This document shows, piece after piece, positions 1-6,793 of a stretch of DNA of 21,249 bases. The translations under genes and the position numbers were made by a program. The notes below the pieces were generated by a model. That model searched no databases, was not told the DNA's origin, and saw nothing but the letters and a program-made list of their open reading frames with translations. The stretch covers positions 1 through 21,249 of the forward strand of contig UQXP01000027.1 in NCBI GenBank assembly GCA_900545055.1. Reading direction: 5' to 3'. The DNA comes from an uncultured Collinsella sp. GTDB lineage: Bacteria; Actinomycetota; Coriobacteriia; Coriobacteriales; Coriobacteriaceae. Each line of letters opens with the position of its first letter. Position 1 is the stretch's first letter.

Positions 1-34
1 CCGTCCCACAGGGGAACAGAGCCCGAAACTCTCA

Positions 35-109
35 TGGAGCCAGTGACAGGAATCGAACCTGCAACCCACTGATTACAAATCAGTTGCGCTACCGTTGCGC
101 CACACTGGC
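35..109 (-). tRNA. tRNA-Thr (anticodon TGT)
   Basis: Read on the minus strand, this folds into a full cloverleaf. The acceptor stem is GCCAGTG pairing with CACTGGC, the D-arm is closed by GCGC/GCGC, and the anticodon stem ACTGA/TCAGT encloses the loop TTTGTAA with anticodon TGT. The T-arm has the usual TTCGATT loop. The discriminator base is T (position 38), and a CCA end is encoded at 37-35. A TGT anticodon reads ACA-type threonine codons. It is the last gene seen in the direction of the minus-strand housekeeping block, but it is separated from yacP by about 220 nt containing hairpins, so separate transcription is likely. Confidence 0.95.
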
Positions 110-201
110 ACACTTGGCGCTTTCGCGCGAAGCCTGTTAAGGATAAAGGAATTGAGGATGGGGCGCAACAGGCCCTTCGACCGACCACATCTCAAAACTA
201 T

Positions 202-259
202 TCGCCAGAACGAATAGTTTCGTCTGTTCGCCAAAACAAAAAACTATTCGTTTTGGCGA
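202..259. repeat. 19-bp inverted repeat with a third half-copy in the loop
   Basis: The arm at 202-220 and the arm at 241-259 are reverse complements over 19 positions with one difference, which is a G-U wobble in a + strand transcript. The 20-nt spacer holds a further copy of TCGCCAAAAC (228-237). The right arm can therefore pair either with the full left arm or, through its outer 9 bases, with the loop copy. The left arm's outer neighbour AAACTATTCG (195-204) also forms a local 10-bp hairpin with 211-220. The element is AT-richer than its surroundings and has no coding potential. It lies between yacP and the tRNA gene. The function is unknown; an interspersed palindromic element is one possibility. 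Confidence 0.75.
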
Positions 260-298
260 TGGCAAGTCCACAATCCAATAACTACAAGCCAGTGAATT

Positions 299-318
299 GA
301 CCAGCCGAGTAGCTGGTC
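299..318 (-). terminator. Hairpin downstream of yacP, possible terminator
   Basis: GACCAGC (299-305) pairs with GCTGGTC (312-318) around a 6-nt loop, starting 15 nt beyond the yacP stop in the minus direction. It is followed on that strand by AATTC rather than a long T-run, so it is a weak or Rho-assisted terminator candidate for the disA-to-yacP block. Confidence 0.4.
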
Positions 319-333
319 TCTACAGATACTCCC

Positions 334-1011
334 CTACCGGCCACGAAGGGCCTTGAGCTTGGCCAGGGCATCGGGGCTCAGGCGACTGCCCAGAGTCATC
401 TTGATCTGCGGAGCTTCCTCTGCCTCGTGAACGTCGTTATCGATCTGTTTGATCTCGTCCACCAGCATACGGCTCGAGATGCGCGTAACACCCTTGCCCA
501 TGACGACGGCCTGGATCGTGCCGTCGCTCGACACCACGGAGCACGCGCGGCCTTCCTCGCGCGCCTCGATGCAGAGCTTCTGTACCACGGTATCGGCCGA
601 TACACCCGTCGGCGAGAACTCGATGCGCACGCCGCGGGCCGGCAGGTTGGGGCGCTCGCTGGAGATATTGCCCGCGCCGTCGAACACGATCACGGCCTCG
701 TAGCGGCCCTGGGCAAAGGCGGCGACGTCGTTGATGAGGGCGGTGCGCGCCATATCGTGAACATCGCTGGAATACGGATCGTCGGAATGGTCGTAGACGA
801 GCTTTTCGTAGCGTGGCGTGCAGTGGATCACGTTGTAGCCGTCGACCACCAGCAGCTCGGGCTTGTTGGAGTGCACCGTCGAGACTGGATCGGCGATGGC
901 CTGCGCAAACGCATTGCCGCCCACGCCATAGGTCGCGGCCGAAACAATCGGCTTGGCCGAGCCCTCGCCAAAGCGCTTGGCCTTGGACTTGGCACGGTTC
1001 TTTTTGGACAT
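334..1011 (-). CDS. yacP: YacP/Rae1-like NYN-domain ribonuclease
   Basis: This 225-residue protein carries the YacP-family NYN (PIN-like) nuclease fold. The signature VDGYN is at residues 56-60, VFDGAG at 109-114, SAD at 138-140 and SSDGTIQ at 161-167; these supply the acidic metal-binding residues expected for this fold. The Bacillus homologue Rae1 (about 170 residues) cleaves mRNA in the ribosomal A site; that role is transferred here by family and context only. The first 50 residues are an extra lysine-rich tail absent from the Bacillus protein. The ATG has a strong GGAGG ribosome site lying inside the last codons of rlmB, only 3 nt separate the rlmB stop from this start, and the two are clearly co-transcribed. 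The rlmB-yacP pairing is conserved in Firmicutes. Confidence 0.88.
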   Translation of the reverse strand: MSKKNRAKSKAKRFGEGSAKPIVSAATYGVGGNAFAQAIADPVSTVHSNKPELLVVDGYNVIHCTPRYEKLVYDHSDDPYSSDVHDMARTALINDVAAFAQGRYEAVIVFDGAGNISSERPNLPARGVRIEFSPTGVSADTVVQKLCIEAREEGRACSVVSSDGTIQAVVMGKGVTRISSRMLVDEIKQIDNDVHEAEEAPQIKMTLGSRLSPDALAKLKALRGR

Positions 1012-1014
1012 GCG

Positions 1015-1929
1015 CTACTCCTCCCCCATGAGCTCGCCGGCGTTGCGGCGCAGCCACTCAAAGCAGAGGGCCGTAGTCGCCTGGGCCACGTTGAGGCTCT
1101 CGGTCATGCCGCGCTGGGGAAGCTTGGTCAAAAAGTCGCATTTCTCGAGTACCAGGCGCGAGATGCCGTCGCCCTCGGAGCCCATGACGAGCGCCACGCG
1201 ACCTTCGAAGGGAGCATCCCAGCAACTGCCCTCGGCGTGCTCGGAAGCACCGCCCACCCAAAAACCAGCGGCCTTGAGGTCATCGAGTGCACGGGCAATA
1301 TTGGGAACCTGCGCGATAGGCAGATGCATGACAGCACCGGCCGAGGTCTTGTAGCTGCCCACGGTCACGCCGGCGGCACGCTTGTTGGCGATGATGACGC
1401 CGGCCGCGCCCACAACCTCGGCGGAGCGCACGATGGCGCCAAAGTTGCCGTCGTCAGTCACGTGGTCGAGCACCACGACAAGTGCCGGGCCCTCGCCTGC
1501 GCGGTCGAGAATATCGGCGACATCGGCATAGGGGAAGTTGCCAACCTCGAGCGCGATGCCCTGGTGAGCGCCATGGCTCGACAGCGCATCGAGCTGCGCG
1601 CGTGGAACGAACTTAATGCGGACGCCCGCGGCGTTGAGGTCATCGACCAGGCGCGACAAGGCGGCATCGCGCTCCCCGCCCTCGGCAATGAGCGCGCACT
1701 TGATGGGAAAACCAGTGCGTAGCGCCTCGGCGGCAGCACGACGACCTTCGATAAACTCGCCCTTGGGAGCCTGGACAGCGTCGCGGTTGCGATCGCGCTG
1801 CGGACGTGCGGCCTGGGTGCGATCGCGCTGGCCCTTGGGAGCGGCAGCGCGATCATTGCGGCGAATCGGACGCGAGCCAGAAGCAGCCTGCTTGCCGCCA
1901 CGAGGCGCACGCTTGCGATTGTCGGCCAT
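1015..1929 (-). CDS. rlmB: 23S rRNA 2'-O-ribose methyltransferase, RlmB/TrmH (SpoU) family
   Basis: The 304-residue SAM-dependent SPOUT methyltransferase probably methylates the ribose of a conserved 23S rRNA guanosine. All three SpoU motifs are visible: motif 1 around VTDDGNFGAIVRSAE (157-171), motif 2 LVMGSEGDGISR (248-259) and motif 3 TESLNVAQATTALCFE (276-291). A substrate-binding domain begins near GEFIEGRRAAAEAL (57-70). Residues 1-56 are an arginine/aspartate/glutamine-rich low-complexity extension. The start is the ATG at 1929 because AGGAGG lies 7 nt before it; an upstream in-frame start at 1950 would put that ribosome site inside the coding region. It follows cysS after a structured 186-nt gap with a terminator-like hairpin, and runs into yacP. 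It could instead be a closely related tRNA/rRNA SpoU enzyme. Confidence 0.9.
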   Translation of the reverse strand: MADNRKRAPRGGKQAASGSRPIRRNDRAAAPKGQRDRTQAARPQRDRNRDAVQAPKGEFIEGRRAAAEALRTGFPIKCALIAEGGERDAALSRLVDDLNAAGVRIKFVPRAQLDALSSHGAHQGIALEVGNFPYADVADILDRAGEGPALVVVLDHVTDDGNFGAIVRSAEVVGAAGVIIANKRAAGVTVGSYKTSAGAVMHLPIAQVPNIARALDDLKAAGFWVGGASEHAEGSCWDAPFEGRVALVMGSEGDGISRLVLEKCDFLTKLPQRGMTESLNVAQATTALCFEWLRRNAGELMGEE

Positions 1930-1972
1930 AAAGTGACCTCCTAAATACAACTATCAAACGAAACAAAATAAA

Positions 1973-2004
1973 CGACCGCCCATGAATATTAATTCGGGCG
2001 GTCG
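1973..2004 (-). terminator. Rho-independent terminator-like hairpin between cysS and rlmB
   Basis: CGACCGCCC (1973-1981) and GGGCGGTCG (1996-2004) form a perfect 9-bp GC-rich stem with a 14-nt AT-rich loop. On the minus strand it is followed by TTTATTTTGTTT. It sits only about 43 nt before the rlmB start, so it may partly end cysS transcripts or attenuate rlmB-yacP. Confidence 0.6.
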
Positions 2005-2007
2005 GTA

Positions 2008-2109
2008 CGGGTTTTCCAAGTGCCCGAGATTGCCGTGAAAGAGGAGCGACGCGTACTTGAGTACGCGAGCGACGGTTTGAACGGCAAGGTCGGGTGCTTG
2101 GGAAACCCG
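2008..2109. repeat. 102-nt imperfect inverted repeat (long cruciform)
   Basis: Positions 2008-2057 and 2060-2109 are imperfect reverse complements in perfect register around a 2-nt centre. By hand alignment about 35 of 50 positions are Watson-Crick pairs and about 4 more are wobbles. The best-paired blocks are the outer CGGGTTT/AAACCCG, the segment containing TTGCCGT/ACGGCAA and the inner CGCGTACT/AGTACGCG. It begins 7 nt beyond the cysS stop and abuts the terminator hairpin. It has no credible coding content. It may be an interspersed palindromic element or an RNA structure at the cysS 3' end. Confidence 0.7.
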
Positions 2110-2115
2110 CGGGGA

Positions 2116-3582
2116 TTAGAGAGATTTGATACGAGTGCCGGCGGCGGTATCTTCAATCGTCAGCCCGAGGTCCTTGAGCTGATCGCGGATGGCATCGGCC
2201 AAATCCCAGCTCTTGGCGGCACGGGCCTCGGCGCGGGCCTCGAGAATCTTGGCAGCGGCCTCGTCCACGTCGTCGCCCGTGTAGGCGACCAGACCGGCGG
2301 CAACGCCCAGCAGGCCCAGCGGCAGCTCGACCTTGGGCTCGGGAAGCTCGACGCCAAACGTATCGAGTAGCTCGGCCAGCGTATCGGCGGCGGCAAGGGC
2401 AGCGGCTTTGTCGGCAGCGTCACCCGCCTGCTCCAGGTACTGGTTGCACTCGGTGACAAAGCCAAAGACAGCACCCATGGCACCGGCGGTGTTAAAGTCG
2501 TCGTCCATGCACTCCTTAAAGGCGGCGCGGGTCTCGGCGGCCTTGGCGGCAAACGCCTCGGCGGCAGCCGCATCGGCATCGGCCGTCGCATGGTTCGCGG
2601 CCCAGCGCAGGTTCTCGACCGTACCGGCGATACGCGTGAGCGAGTTCTCGGCACCCTCCAGGCGCTCCCAAGAAAAGTCGAGCGGCGAGCGATAGCTCGT
2701 CTGCAGCATCAGCAGGCGCAGGGCGGCAGCGGAGTGCTGCTCGAGCACCTCGGCCAGCGTAAAGAAGTTACCGAGCGACTTGGACATCTTCTCGCCGTCT
2801 ACCAGCAGCATGCCCGTGTGCATCCAGGTGTTGGAGAAGCCCTGGTGCCAGGCGCAGGTGGCCTGGGCGCACTCGTTCTCGTGATGCGGGAAGGCAAGGT
2901 CGGAGCCGCCGCCGTGGATGTCGATCGGAGTGCCCAGGTAGCGATGCACCATGGCGGCGCACTCGGTGTGCCAACCGGGACGGCCCTCGCCCCAGGGGCT
3001 CGGCCAGCTGGGCTCGCCGGGCTTGGCGGCCTTCCACAGGGCAAAGTCGAGCGGGTCGTTCTTGTCCTCGTTCTCCTCAATGCGTGCGCCAACCATAAGG
3101 TCGTCGATGTTGCGGCCCGAGACCTGACCATAGTTGGGATCGCTGCGCACGGCAAAGTACACATCGCCGTTATCGGCTGCGTAAGCGTGGCCCTGCTCGA
3201 TAAGCGTCTTGATCATGGCGATCATGGGGCCGATCTCCTTGGTGGCGCGGGGGCGCACATCGGGATCGAGCACGTTGGCGGCGCGCATGACGCCGATGAA
3301 CTTGTCGGAGAACTCCGTCGCGACCTCGGCGGCCGTACGGCCCTGCTCGTTGGCGCGCTTGATGATCTTGTCGTCGACATCGGTGAGGTTCTGGGCGAAC
3401 GTGACCTCGTAACCGCTCGCGATGAGCCAGCGGCGAATCACGTCAAAGCTGATGAACGTACGGGCGTTGCCGATGTGGATGTTGTCGTAGACCGTGGGGC
3501 CGCACACGTACATGCGGACCTTGCCGGACTCGATGGGCTGGAACTCTTCCTTTTTATGGGTAGCGCTGTTGTAGATACGCAT
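2116..3582 (-). CDS. cysS: Cysteinyl-tRNA synthetase
   Basis: This class I aminoacyl-tRNA synthetase of 488 residues charges tRNA-Cys in the cytoplasm and has normal family length. The HIGN signature is at residues 36-39 and KMSKS at 265-269. The zinc ligands are recognisable as Cys27 in YVCGPTVYDN, Cys208 in GWHTEC, and the histidine/glutamate group in FPHHENEC (231-238). The C-terminal part is alanine-rich helical DALR-type anticodon-binding sequence. The ATG is preceded by AAGGAG, which doubles as the last codons of ispF, and only 3 nt separate the two genes. Bacterial CysRS of Firmicutes type can also make cysteine persulfides; that is family knowledge, not visible here. Confidence 0.97.
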   Translation of the reverse strand: MRIYNSATHKKEEFQPIESGKVRMYVCGPTVYDNIHIGNARTFISFDVIRRWLIASGYEVTFAQNLTDVDDKIIKRANEQGRTAAEVATEFSDKFIGVMRAANVLDPDVRPRATKEIGPMIAMIKTLIEQGHAYAADNGDVYFAVRSDPNYGQVSGRNIDDLMVGARIEENEDKNDPLDFALWKAAKPGEPSWPSPWGEGRPGWHTECAAMVHRYLGTPIDIHGGGSDLAFPHHENECAQATCAWHQGFSNTWMHTGMLLVDGEKMSKSLGNFFTLAEVLEQHSAAALRLLMLQTSYRSPLDFSWERLEGAENSLTRIAGTVENLRWAANHATADADAAAAEAFAAKAAETRAAFKECMDDDFNTAGAMGAVFGFVTECNQYLEQAGDAADKAAALAAADTLAELLDTFGVELPEPKVELPLGLLGVAAGLVAYTGDDVDEAAAKILEARAEARAAKSWDLADAIRDQLKDLGLTIEDTAAGTRIKSL

Positions 3583-3585
3583 TCG

Positions 3586-4080
3586 TTACTCCTTAACGGT
3601 TTTCTGTAGCAGGCAGACGGCCCAGGCGCCGATTCCCTCGCCCTGGCCTTCCCAACCGAGCTTTTCGGTCGTAGTGGCGGCGACGCCCACGTTTTCGACG
3701 TCAACGCCCAGGGCATGGGCAAGGTTGGCGCGCATGGCATCGCGATGCGGGGTGATCTTAGGCTGCTGGCAGGCAATGGTGCAATCGGCATCGACAAACT
3801 CAAAGCCCAGCTCACGCGCATAGTCCATCACGCGGGCAAGCAGCACCATCGAATCGGCACCCTCGTAGGCGGGATCGGTGTCGGGGAATAGCTTGCCGAT
3901 GTCTCCCCCACGGCAGGCGCCCAGAATGGCGTCGGCCAAGGCGTGCGCGAGCACATCGGCATCCGAGTGGCCCAGCAGGCCGCGCTCGTAGGGAATGTCG
4001 ACACCGCCGATGATACATCGACGCCCCTCCACCAGACGGTGAACGTCGTAGCCATGGCCAATGCGCAGGTTACTGAACAT
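3586..4080 (-). CDS. ispF: 2-C-methyl-D-erythritol 2,4-cyclodiphosphate synthase
   Basis: This 164-residue enzyme is close to the roughly 160-residue family norm and performs the cyclisation step of the MEP isoprenoid pathway as a homotrimer with Zn2+. The metal site is visible as GYDVH (10-14, Asp12 and His14) and His46 in GHSDADVLAH. The substrate loop DTDPAYEGADSM (67-78) and the signature TTTEKLG (136-142) are intact. The start chosen is the ATG at 4080, giving the usual MFSNLRIGHGYDVHR beginning. An upstream TTG at 4113 would add 11 residues unlike the family. The gene overlaps the end of ispD by 11 nt, so IspD and IspF, often fused in other bacteria, are separate but translationally coupled here. 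Confidence 0.95.
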   Translation of the reverse strand: MFSNLRIGHGYDVHRLVEGRRCIIGGVDIPYERGLLGHSDADVLAHALADAILGACRGGDIGKLFPDTDPAYEGADSMVLLARVMDYARELGFEFVDADCTIACQQPKITPHRDAMRANLAHALGVDVENVGVAATTTEKLGWEGQGEGIGAWAVCLLQKTVKE

Positions 4081-4798
4081 GGGGAAGGTCCTCTCCCTCG
4101 GCCATGCGGCCAAGCAGAATCGCGGTTACGGGACGCAGGTCCTCGGGCACCGTCACCTTAAGGTTATCGCGTGGGCTCTGGACGCAGCGGACGCGCCCAC
4201 CCATGCGCTCGACCAGCGACGAATCATCGGTACCGATAAAGCCCTCGGCAATGGCTGCAGCGTGGGCGCGCTTCATAGCATCGACGCTAAAGATCTGCGG
4301 CGTCTGCGCTGCCCAGTAGAGTTCACGCGGCGGCGTCTCGACGATATTATCGCCGTCAACGATCTTGAGCGTGTCGATCGCGGGCTGACCGCACACGACA
4401 CCGTCGAGGGCACGGTCGCTCACGAGCACGTCGATAGCGTGGTCGATGGCCTCGGTCGTAATGAGCGGACGAGCGCCGTCGTGGATGGCGACATATTCGA
4501 AACCCGCCGGAACCGCATGCACGCCGGCACGGGTGGAATCCTGACGGGTATCGCCGGCATCGGCAAAGCTGATGGGCGTGTCATAGTCAAACGGGTCAAT
4601 GGCCAGGCGGCGCATCTCGGCACGGCGCTCGGCAGGGCAAACCACGACGATATGGCCGACCTTATCGCTACGATCGAACGCGCGGATGGACCAGCTCATG
4701 AGCGGACGGCCCGCCACATTAACGAGCTGCTTGCCGCCGGGATTTCCAAAGCGCTGGCCGCTGCCGCCGGCAACGACCACGGCGCATACGGGCGCCAT
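4070..4798 (-). CDS. ispD: 2-C-methyl-D-erythritol 4-phosphate cytidylyltransferase
   Basis: The 242-residue enzyme transfers CMP from CTP to methylerythritol phosphate in the MEP pathway. The N-terminal nucleotide loop reads AGGSGQRFGNPGGKQ (10-24); the usual PKQ of this loop is replaced by GGKQ. Further conserved blocks are GDTRQDSTRAG, HDGARP, AIDTLK, WAAQTPQIF, TDDSSLVE and NLKVTVPEDL. The start ATG overlaps the disA stop by one base (TAATG), and an AGGGGA ribosome site lies inside the disA end. This places isoprenoid precursor synthesis directly under the disA transcript. The C-terminal tail extends slightly past the family core and holds the ispF start. Confidence 0.95.
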   Translation of the reverse strand: MAPVCAVVVAGGSGQRFGNPGGKQLVNVAGRPLMSWSIRAFDRSDKVGHIVVVCPAERRAEMRRLAIDPFDYDTPISFADAGDTRQDSTRAGVHAVPAGFEYVAIHDGARPLITTEAIDHAIDVLVSDRALDGVVCGQPAIDTLKIVDGDNIVETPPRELYWAAQTPQIFSVDAMKRAHAAAIAEGFIGTDDSSLVERMGGRVRCVQSPRDNLKVTVPEDLRPVTAILLGRMAEGEDLPHVQ

Positions 4799-5865
4799 TA
4801 TGCGTTCCCCTGTTTGGTGCCCTTCATGCGGTACAGCGAGTCCGCAAGAATGGCAGGGTTGTTGACGCCAAAGTCGCCCAAGCGCTCCGGATCCTCGCTG
4901 ATGTCGTCCATGAGCTCCTGCAGCGAGCCGTACTCGTCGACGATCTTCTCGGCCACGCCGTCGCGCACGACGGACACGCGCGAAAGCGTGCGCAGGCCCA
5001 GCGGCGTCATGACGGAGTCCTCGTCCAAGTCGTCATAGCCCAGAACTGCCGCCACGTGCTGCGGGTCGGACAGGTCCTTAGGCGTCATACGGCTCAGCTC
5101 GGCGCGAATCTTCTCGGCGTTGGCCTCAGAGGAATCGCTCGCGTAGTCGCGGATCATCAAGTCGTATTCGGTATCCATGCTGGAGCCCGCGAGCTGCTCG
5201 AGCTGCATCTGCACGAGCTTACCCTGGTTACCCAGCTTGACAATGCAATCCTTAAGCTCGGTCTTTGCCTGCTGCATGATCTCGAAGCTCGAGAAAATAC
5301 CGGTAATGTCGGCGAGTGTGACGTAGTCGTCGAGCTCGAGGGCCGTCAGGCGCAGCAGGGAGCGATCGAGCGACTGACGGGTAGTCTGGAGCGTGGCGAC
5401 GAGCTGGTTGACCGAGCTCATGATGGTGGTGACGGGCTGGATCTCGTAGCTCTTGCCGTGGACGTACACGTTGACGACGGCGCGACGAGCCGAAACCGAG
5501 ATCACGATGGCATCGGTGAGCACCGACATGCGAGCGGCAGTACGGTGACGCATGCCCGTCTCACTCGTGGCGAGCGAGGGATCGGGATTGAGGTGGAAGT
5601 TGGCGCGCAGGATCTGGGTGAGGTCGCCATCGATAACGATGGCGCCGTCCATCTTGGAAAGCTCGAACAGGCGGTTCGAGGTAAACGAAATGTTGAGCGG
5701 GAAGCCGTCGTTACCGGCAGCGAGCACGTTTTCGGTGTCGCCGACGCAGATAAGGGCGCCCAGGTGACCGGCGATGATCATGTCGAGGGCGGTGCGGATC
5801 GGCTGACCAGGTGCCGTCAGGCGGATGGCCTGTTCCATACGCTTTTGCAGCTCGTTCTTATCCAA
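4798..5865 (-). CDS. disA: DNA integrity scanning protein DisA, diadenylate cyclase
   Basis: This 355-residue protein makes cyclic di-AMP from two ATP while scanning DNA for branched structures. The DAC catalytic motifs are present: DGA at 73-75 in KMDGAIVIDGDL, and RHR at 106-108 in ETGMRHRTAARM. A helical spine follows, then a C-terminal domain at the place of the HhH DNA-binding module. That module looks degenerate: where family members carry a GIGE-type hairpin, this protein has LGDFGVNNPA (329-338). The start is a TTG with GGGAG spaced 7 nt upstream; no in-frame ATG fits. It opens the disA-ispD-ispF-cysS-rlmB-yacP block and is divergent from mntP. Confidence 0.94.
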   Translation of the reverse strand: MDKNELQKRMEQAIRLTAPGQPIRTALDMIIAGHLGALICVGDTENVLAAGNDGFPLNISFTSNRLFELSKMDGAIVIDGDLTQILRANFHLNPDPSLATSETGMRHRTAARMSVLTDAIVISVSARRAVVNVYVHGKSYEIQPVTTIMSSVNQLVATLQTTRQSLDRSLLRLTALELDDYVTLADITGIFSSFEIMQQAKTELKDCIVKLGNQGKLVQMQLEQLAGSSMDTEYDLMIRDYASDSSEANAEKIRAELSRMTPKDLSDPQHVAAVLGYDDLDEDSVMTPLGLRTLSRVSVVRDGVAEKIVDEYGSLQELMDDISEDPERLGDFGVNNPAILADSLYRMKGTKQGNA

Positions 5866-5954
5866 GGCATCGCTCCCATCGTATACGCTCCATAAACGCT
5901 AAATAGTTTCTCACGGTTTGTCCCTGCGGCGCTTGCGAAATCCGATGCTTACAG

Positions 5955-5984
5955 AATGAGCGAACACCGCTTAGGTAGCTCATT
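5955..5984. promoter_or_regulatory. Inverted repeat in the disA-mntP divergent intergenic region
   Basis: AATGAGC (5955-5961) and GCTCATT (5978-5984) are perfect 7-bp inverted arms with a 16-nt spacer, lying between two divergent genes. The part around TTAGGTAGC loosely recalls a DtxR/MntR-type half-site, which would suit a manganese exporter, but the match is too short to assign a regulator. Confidence 0.35.
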
Positions 5985-6035
5985 TGGGACGGGGCTCCTT
6001 TGACTGCTCATGTGGTAGCATCGGGTCTCATATAA

Positions 6036-6081
6036 ATGAGGGAGTAGTCGCGTAATCGGGCTCGCCCGCAGAGAGGGAGCC
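6036..6081 (+). promoter_or_regulatory. mntP leader with GGGAGTAG motif, possible Mn2+ riboswitch-like element
   Basis: GGGAGTAG (6040-6047) resembles the conserved 5' sequence of yybP-ykoY manganese riboswitches, which often control mntP. A CGGGC/GCCCG hairpin follows (6057-6068). An alternative pairing of GGCTC (6059-6063) with GAGCC (6077-6081) would cover the GAGGGAG ribosome site. The second conserved loop of the riboswitch is not recognisable, so this is tentative. Confidence 0.3.
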
Positions 6082-6086
6082 AGACT

Positions 6087-6665
6087 ATGGGACTCGCAGA
6101 GCTCGTGTTGCTCGCCGTTGGCCTTTCGATGGACGCCTTTGCCGTATCCATCTGCAAGGGTCTCGGCATGAAAAAGATCAACCTTAAGGTCGCCGTGGTG
6201 CTTGGCCTGTTCTTTGGCGGTTTTCAGGCCGCCATGCCCGTAATCGGATGGGCGCTTGGCAGCCAGTTTATGGGCATCATCGGCCCCATCGACCACTGGA
6301 TCGCCTTTATCCTGCTCGCCTTCATCGGCGGCAAAATGCTGTGGGAGGCCTTTACCGAGGACGAGGATGAAGGTGACGGCAAGGATGCCGAAAAGATTGA
6401 CCTGGTAGAATACCTGATTCTTGCCATTGCCACCTCGATTGACGCCCTAGCCGTAGGTATCTCGTTTGCGGCGCTCTCGGTTGACATCGTTCCCGCTGTA
6501 TCGCTTATCGGCGTCACAACGTTTATCTTCTCCGTCGCCGGCGTAGCAATCGGCCACACCTTTGGCGCGCGCTACGAAAAACCCGCCACCATCGTGGGTG
6601 GCGTCGTGCTCATCCTCATCGGGCTTAAGATCTTGCTTGAGCATCTGGGGATTTTGGTGCTGTAA
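6087..6665 (+). CDS. mntP: Manganese exporter MntP
   Basis: This 192-residue inner-membrane protein has the MntP/UPF0059 architecture: two homologous three-helix halves. Each half holds the family's acidic transport motif, LSMDAFAVS with Asp16 and TSIDALAVG with Asp119. Other helices fall at about 35-58, 67-88, 135-157 and 168-190. The cytoplasmic loop between the halves is very acidic (residues 90-105, EDEDEGDGKD). MntP exports Mn2+ to prevent toxicity. The ATG has GAGGGAG spaced 7 nt upstream. The gene is monocistronic, with a terminator immediately downstream, and its leader contains a possible metal-sensing structure. Confidence 0.95.
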   Translation: MGLAELVLLAVGLSMDAFAVSICKGLGMKKINLKVAVVLGLFFGGFQAAMPVIGWALGSQFMGIIGPIDHWIAFILLAFIGGKMLWEAFTEDEDEGDGKDAEKIDLVEYLILAIATSIDALAVGISFAALSVDIVPAVSLIGVTTFIFSVAGVAIGHTFGARYEKPATIVGGVVLILIGLKILLEHLGILVL

Positions 6666-6701
6666 CGCCAAACACAATCGCTCAAAACTCAACGCTCGTA
6701 C

Positions 6702-6735
6702 AAGACCTCATGCAGAGTTTTGCATGAGGTCTTTT
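6702..6735 (+). terminator. Rho-independent terminator of mntP
   Basis: A perfect 13-bp stem, AAGACCTCATGCA (6702-6714) with its complement at 6721-6733, has a 6-nt loop and ends in TCTTTT on the + strand. It lies 36 nt after the mntP stop. Its 3' arm contains TTTTGCATG, also found in the adjacent hipBA palindrome. Confidence 0.75.
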
Positions 6736-6780
6736 CGTGCAGACTTTTGCATGTCATACTGATATGCAAAAGTCTGCACG
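6736..6780 (+). promoter_or_regulatory. 17-bp perfect palindrome, putative HipB operator of hipBA
   Basis: The arms at 6736-6752 and 6764-6780 are perfect 17-bp reverse complements around an 11-nt spacer, ending 13 nt before the hipB GTG. hipBA operons are classically autorepressed by HipB dimers bound to inverted repeats over the promoter, so this is the expected operator. No consensus -35/-10 pair is convincing; CATACT (6755-6760) in the spacer is a possible -10. Confidence 0.75.
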
Positions 6781-6793
6781 TTAGGAGATCGCC

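Noticed and set aside
427..1722. + strand open frame spanning yacP and rlmB
   Set aside because: It runs antisense across two genuine genes and has no family resemblance.
3586..4113. Longer IspF from a TTG at 4113
   Set aside because: The added 11 residues do not resemble IspF, and the ATG at 4080 gives the normal length and N-terminus with a ribosome site.
5999..6036. TTGACT (6000-6005) with TAGCAT or TATAAA as an mntP promoter
   Set aside because: Spacings of 10 and 25 nt are not compatible with a sigma-70 promoter.
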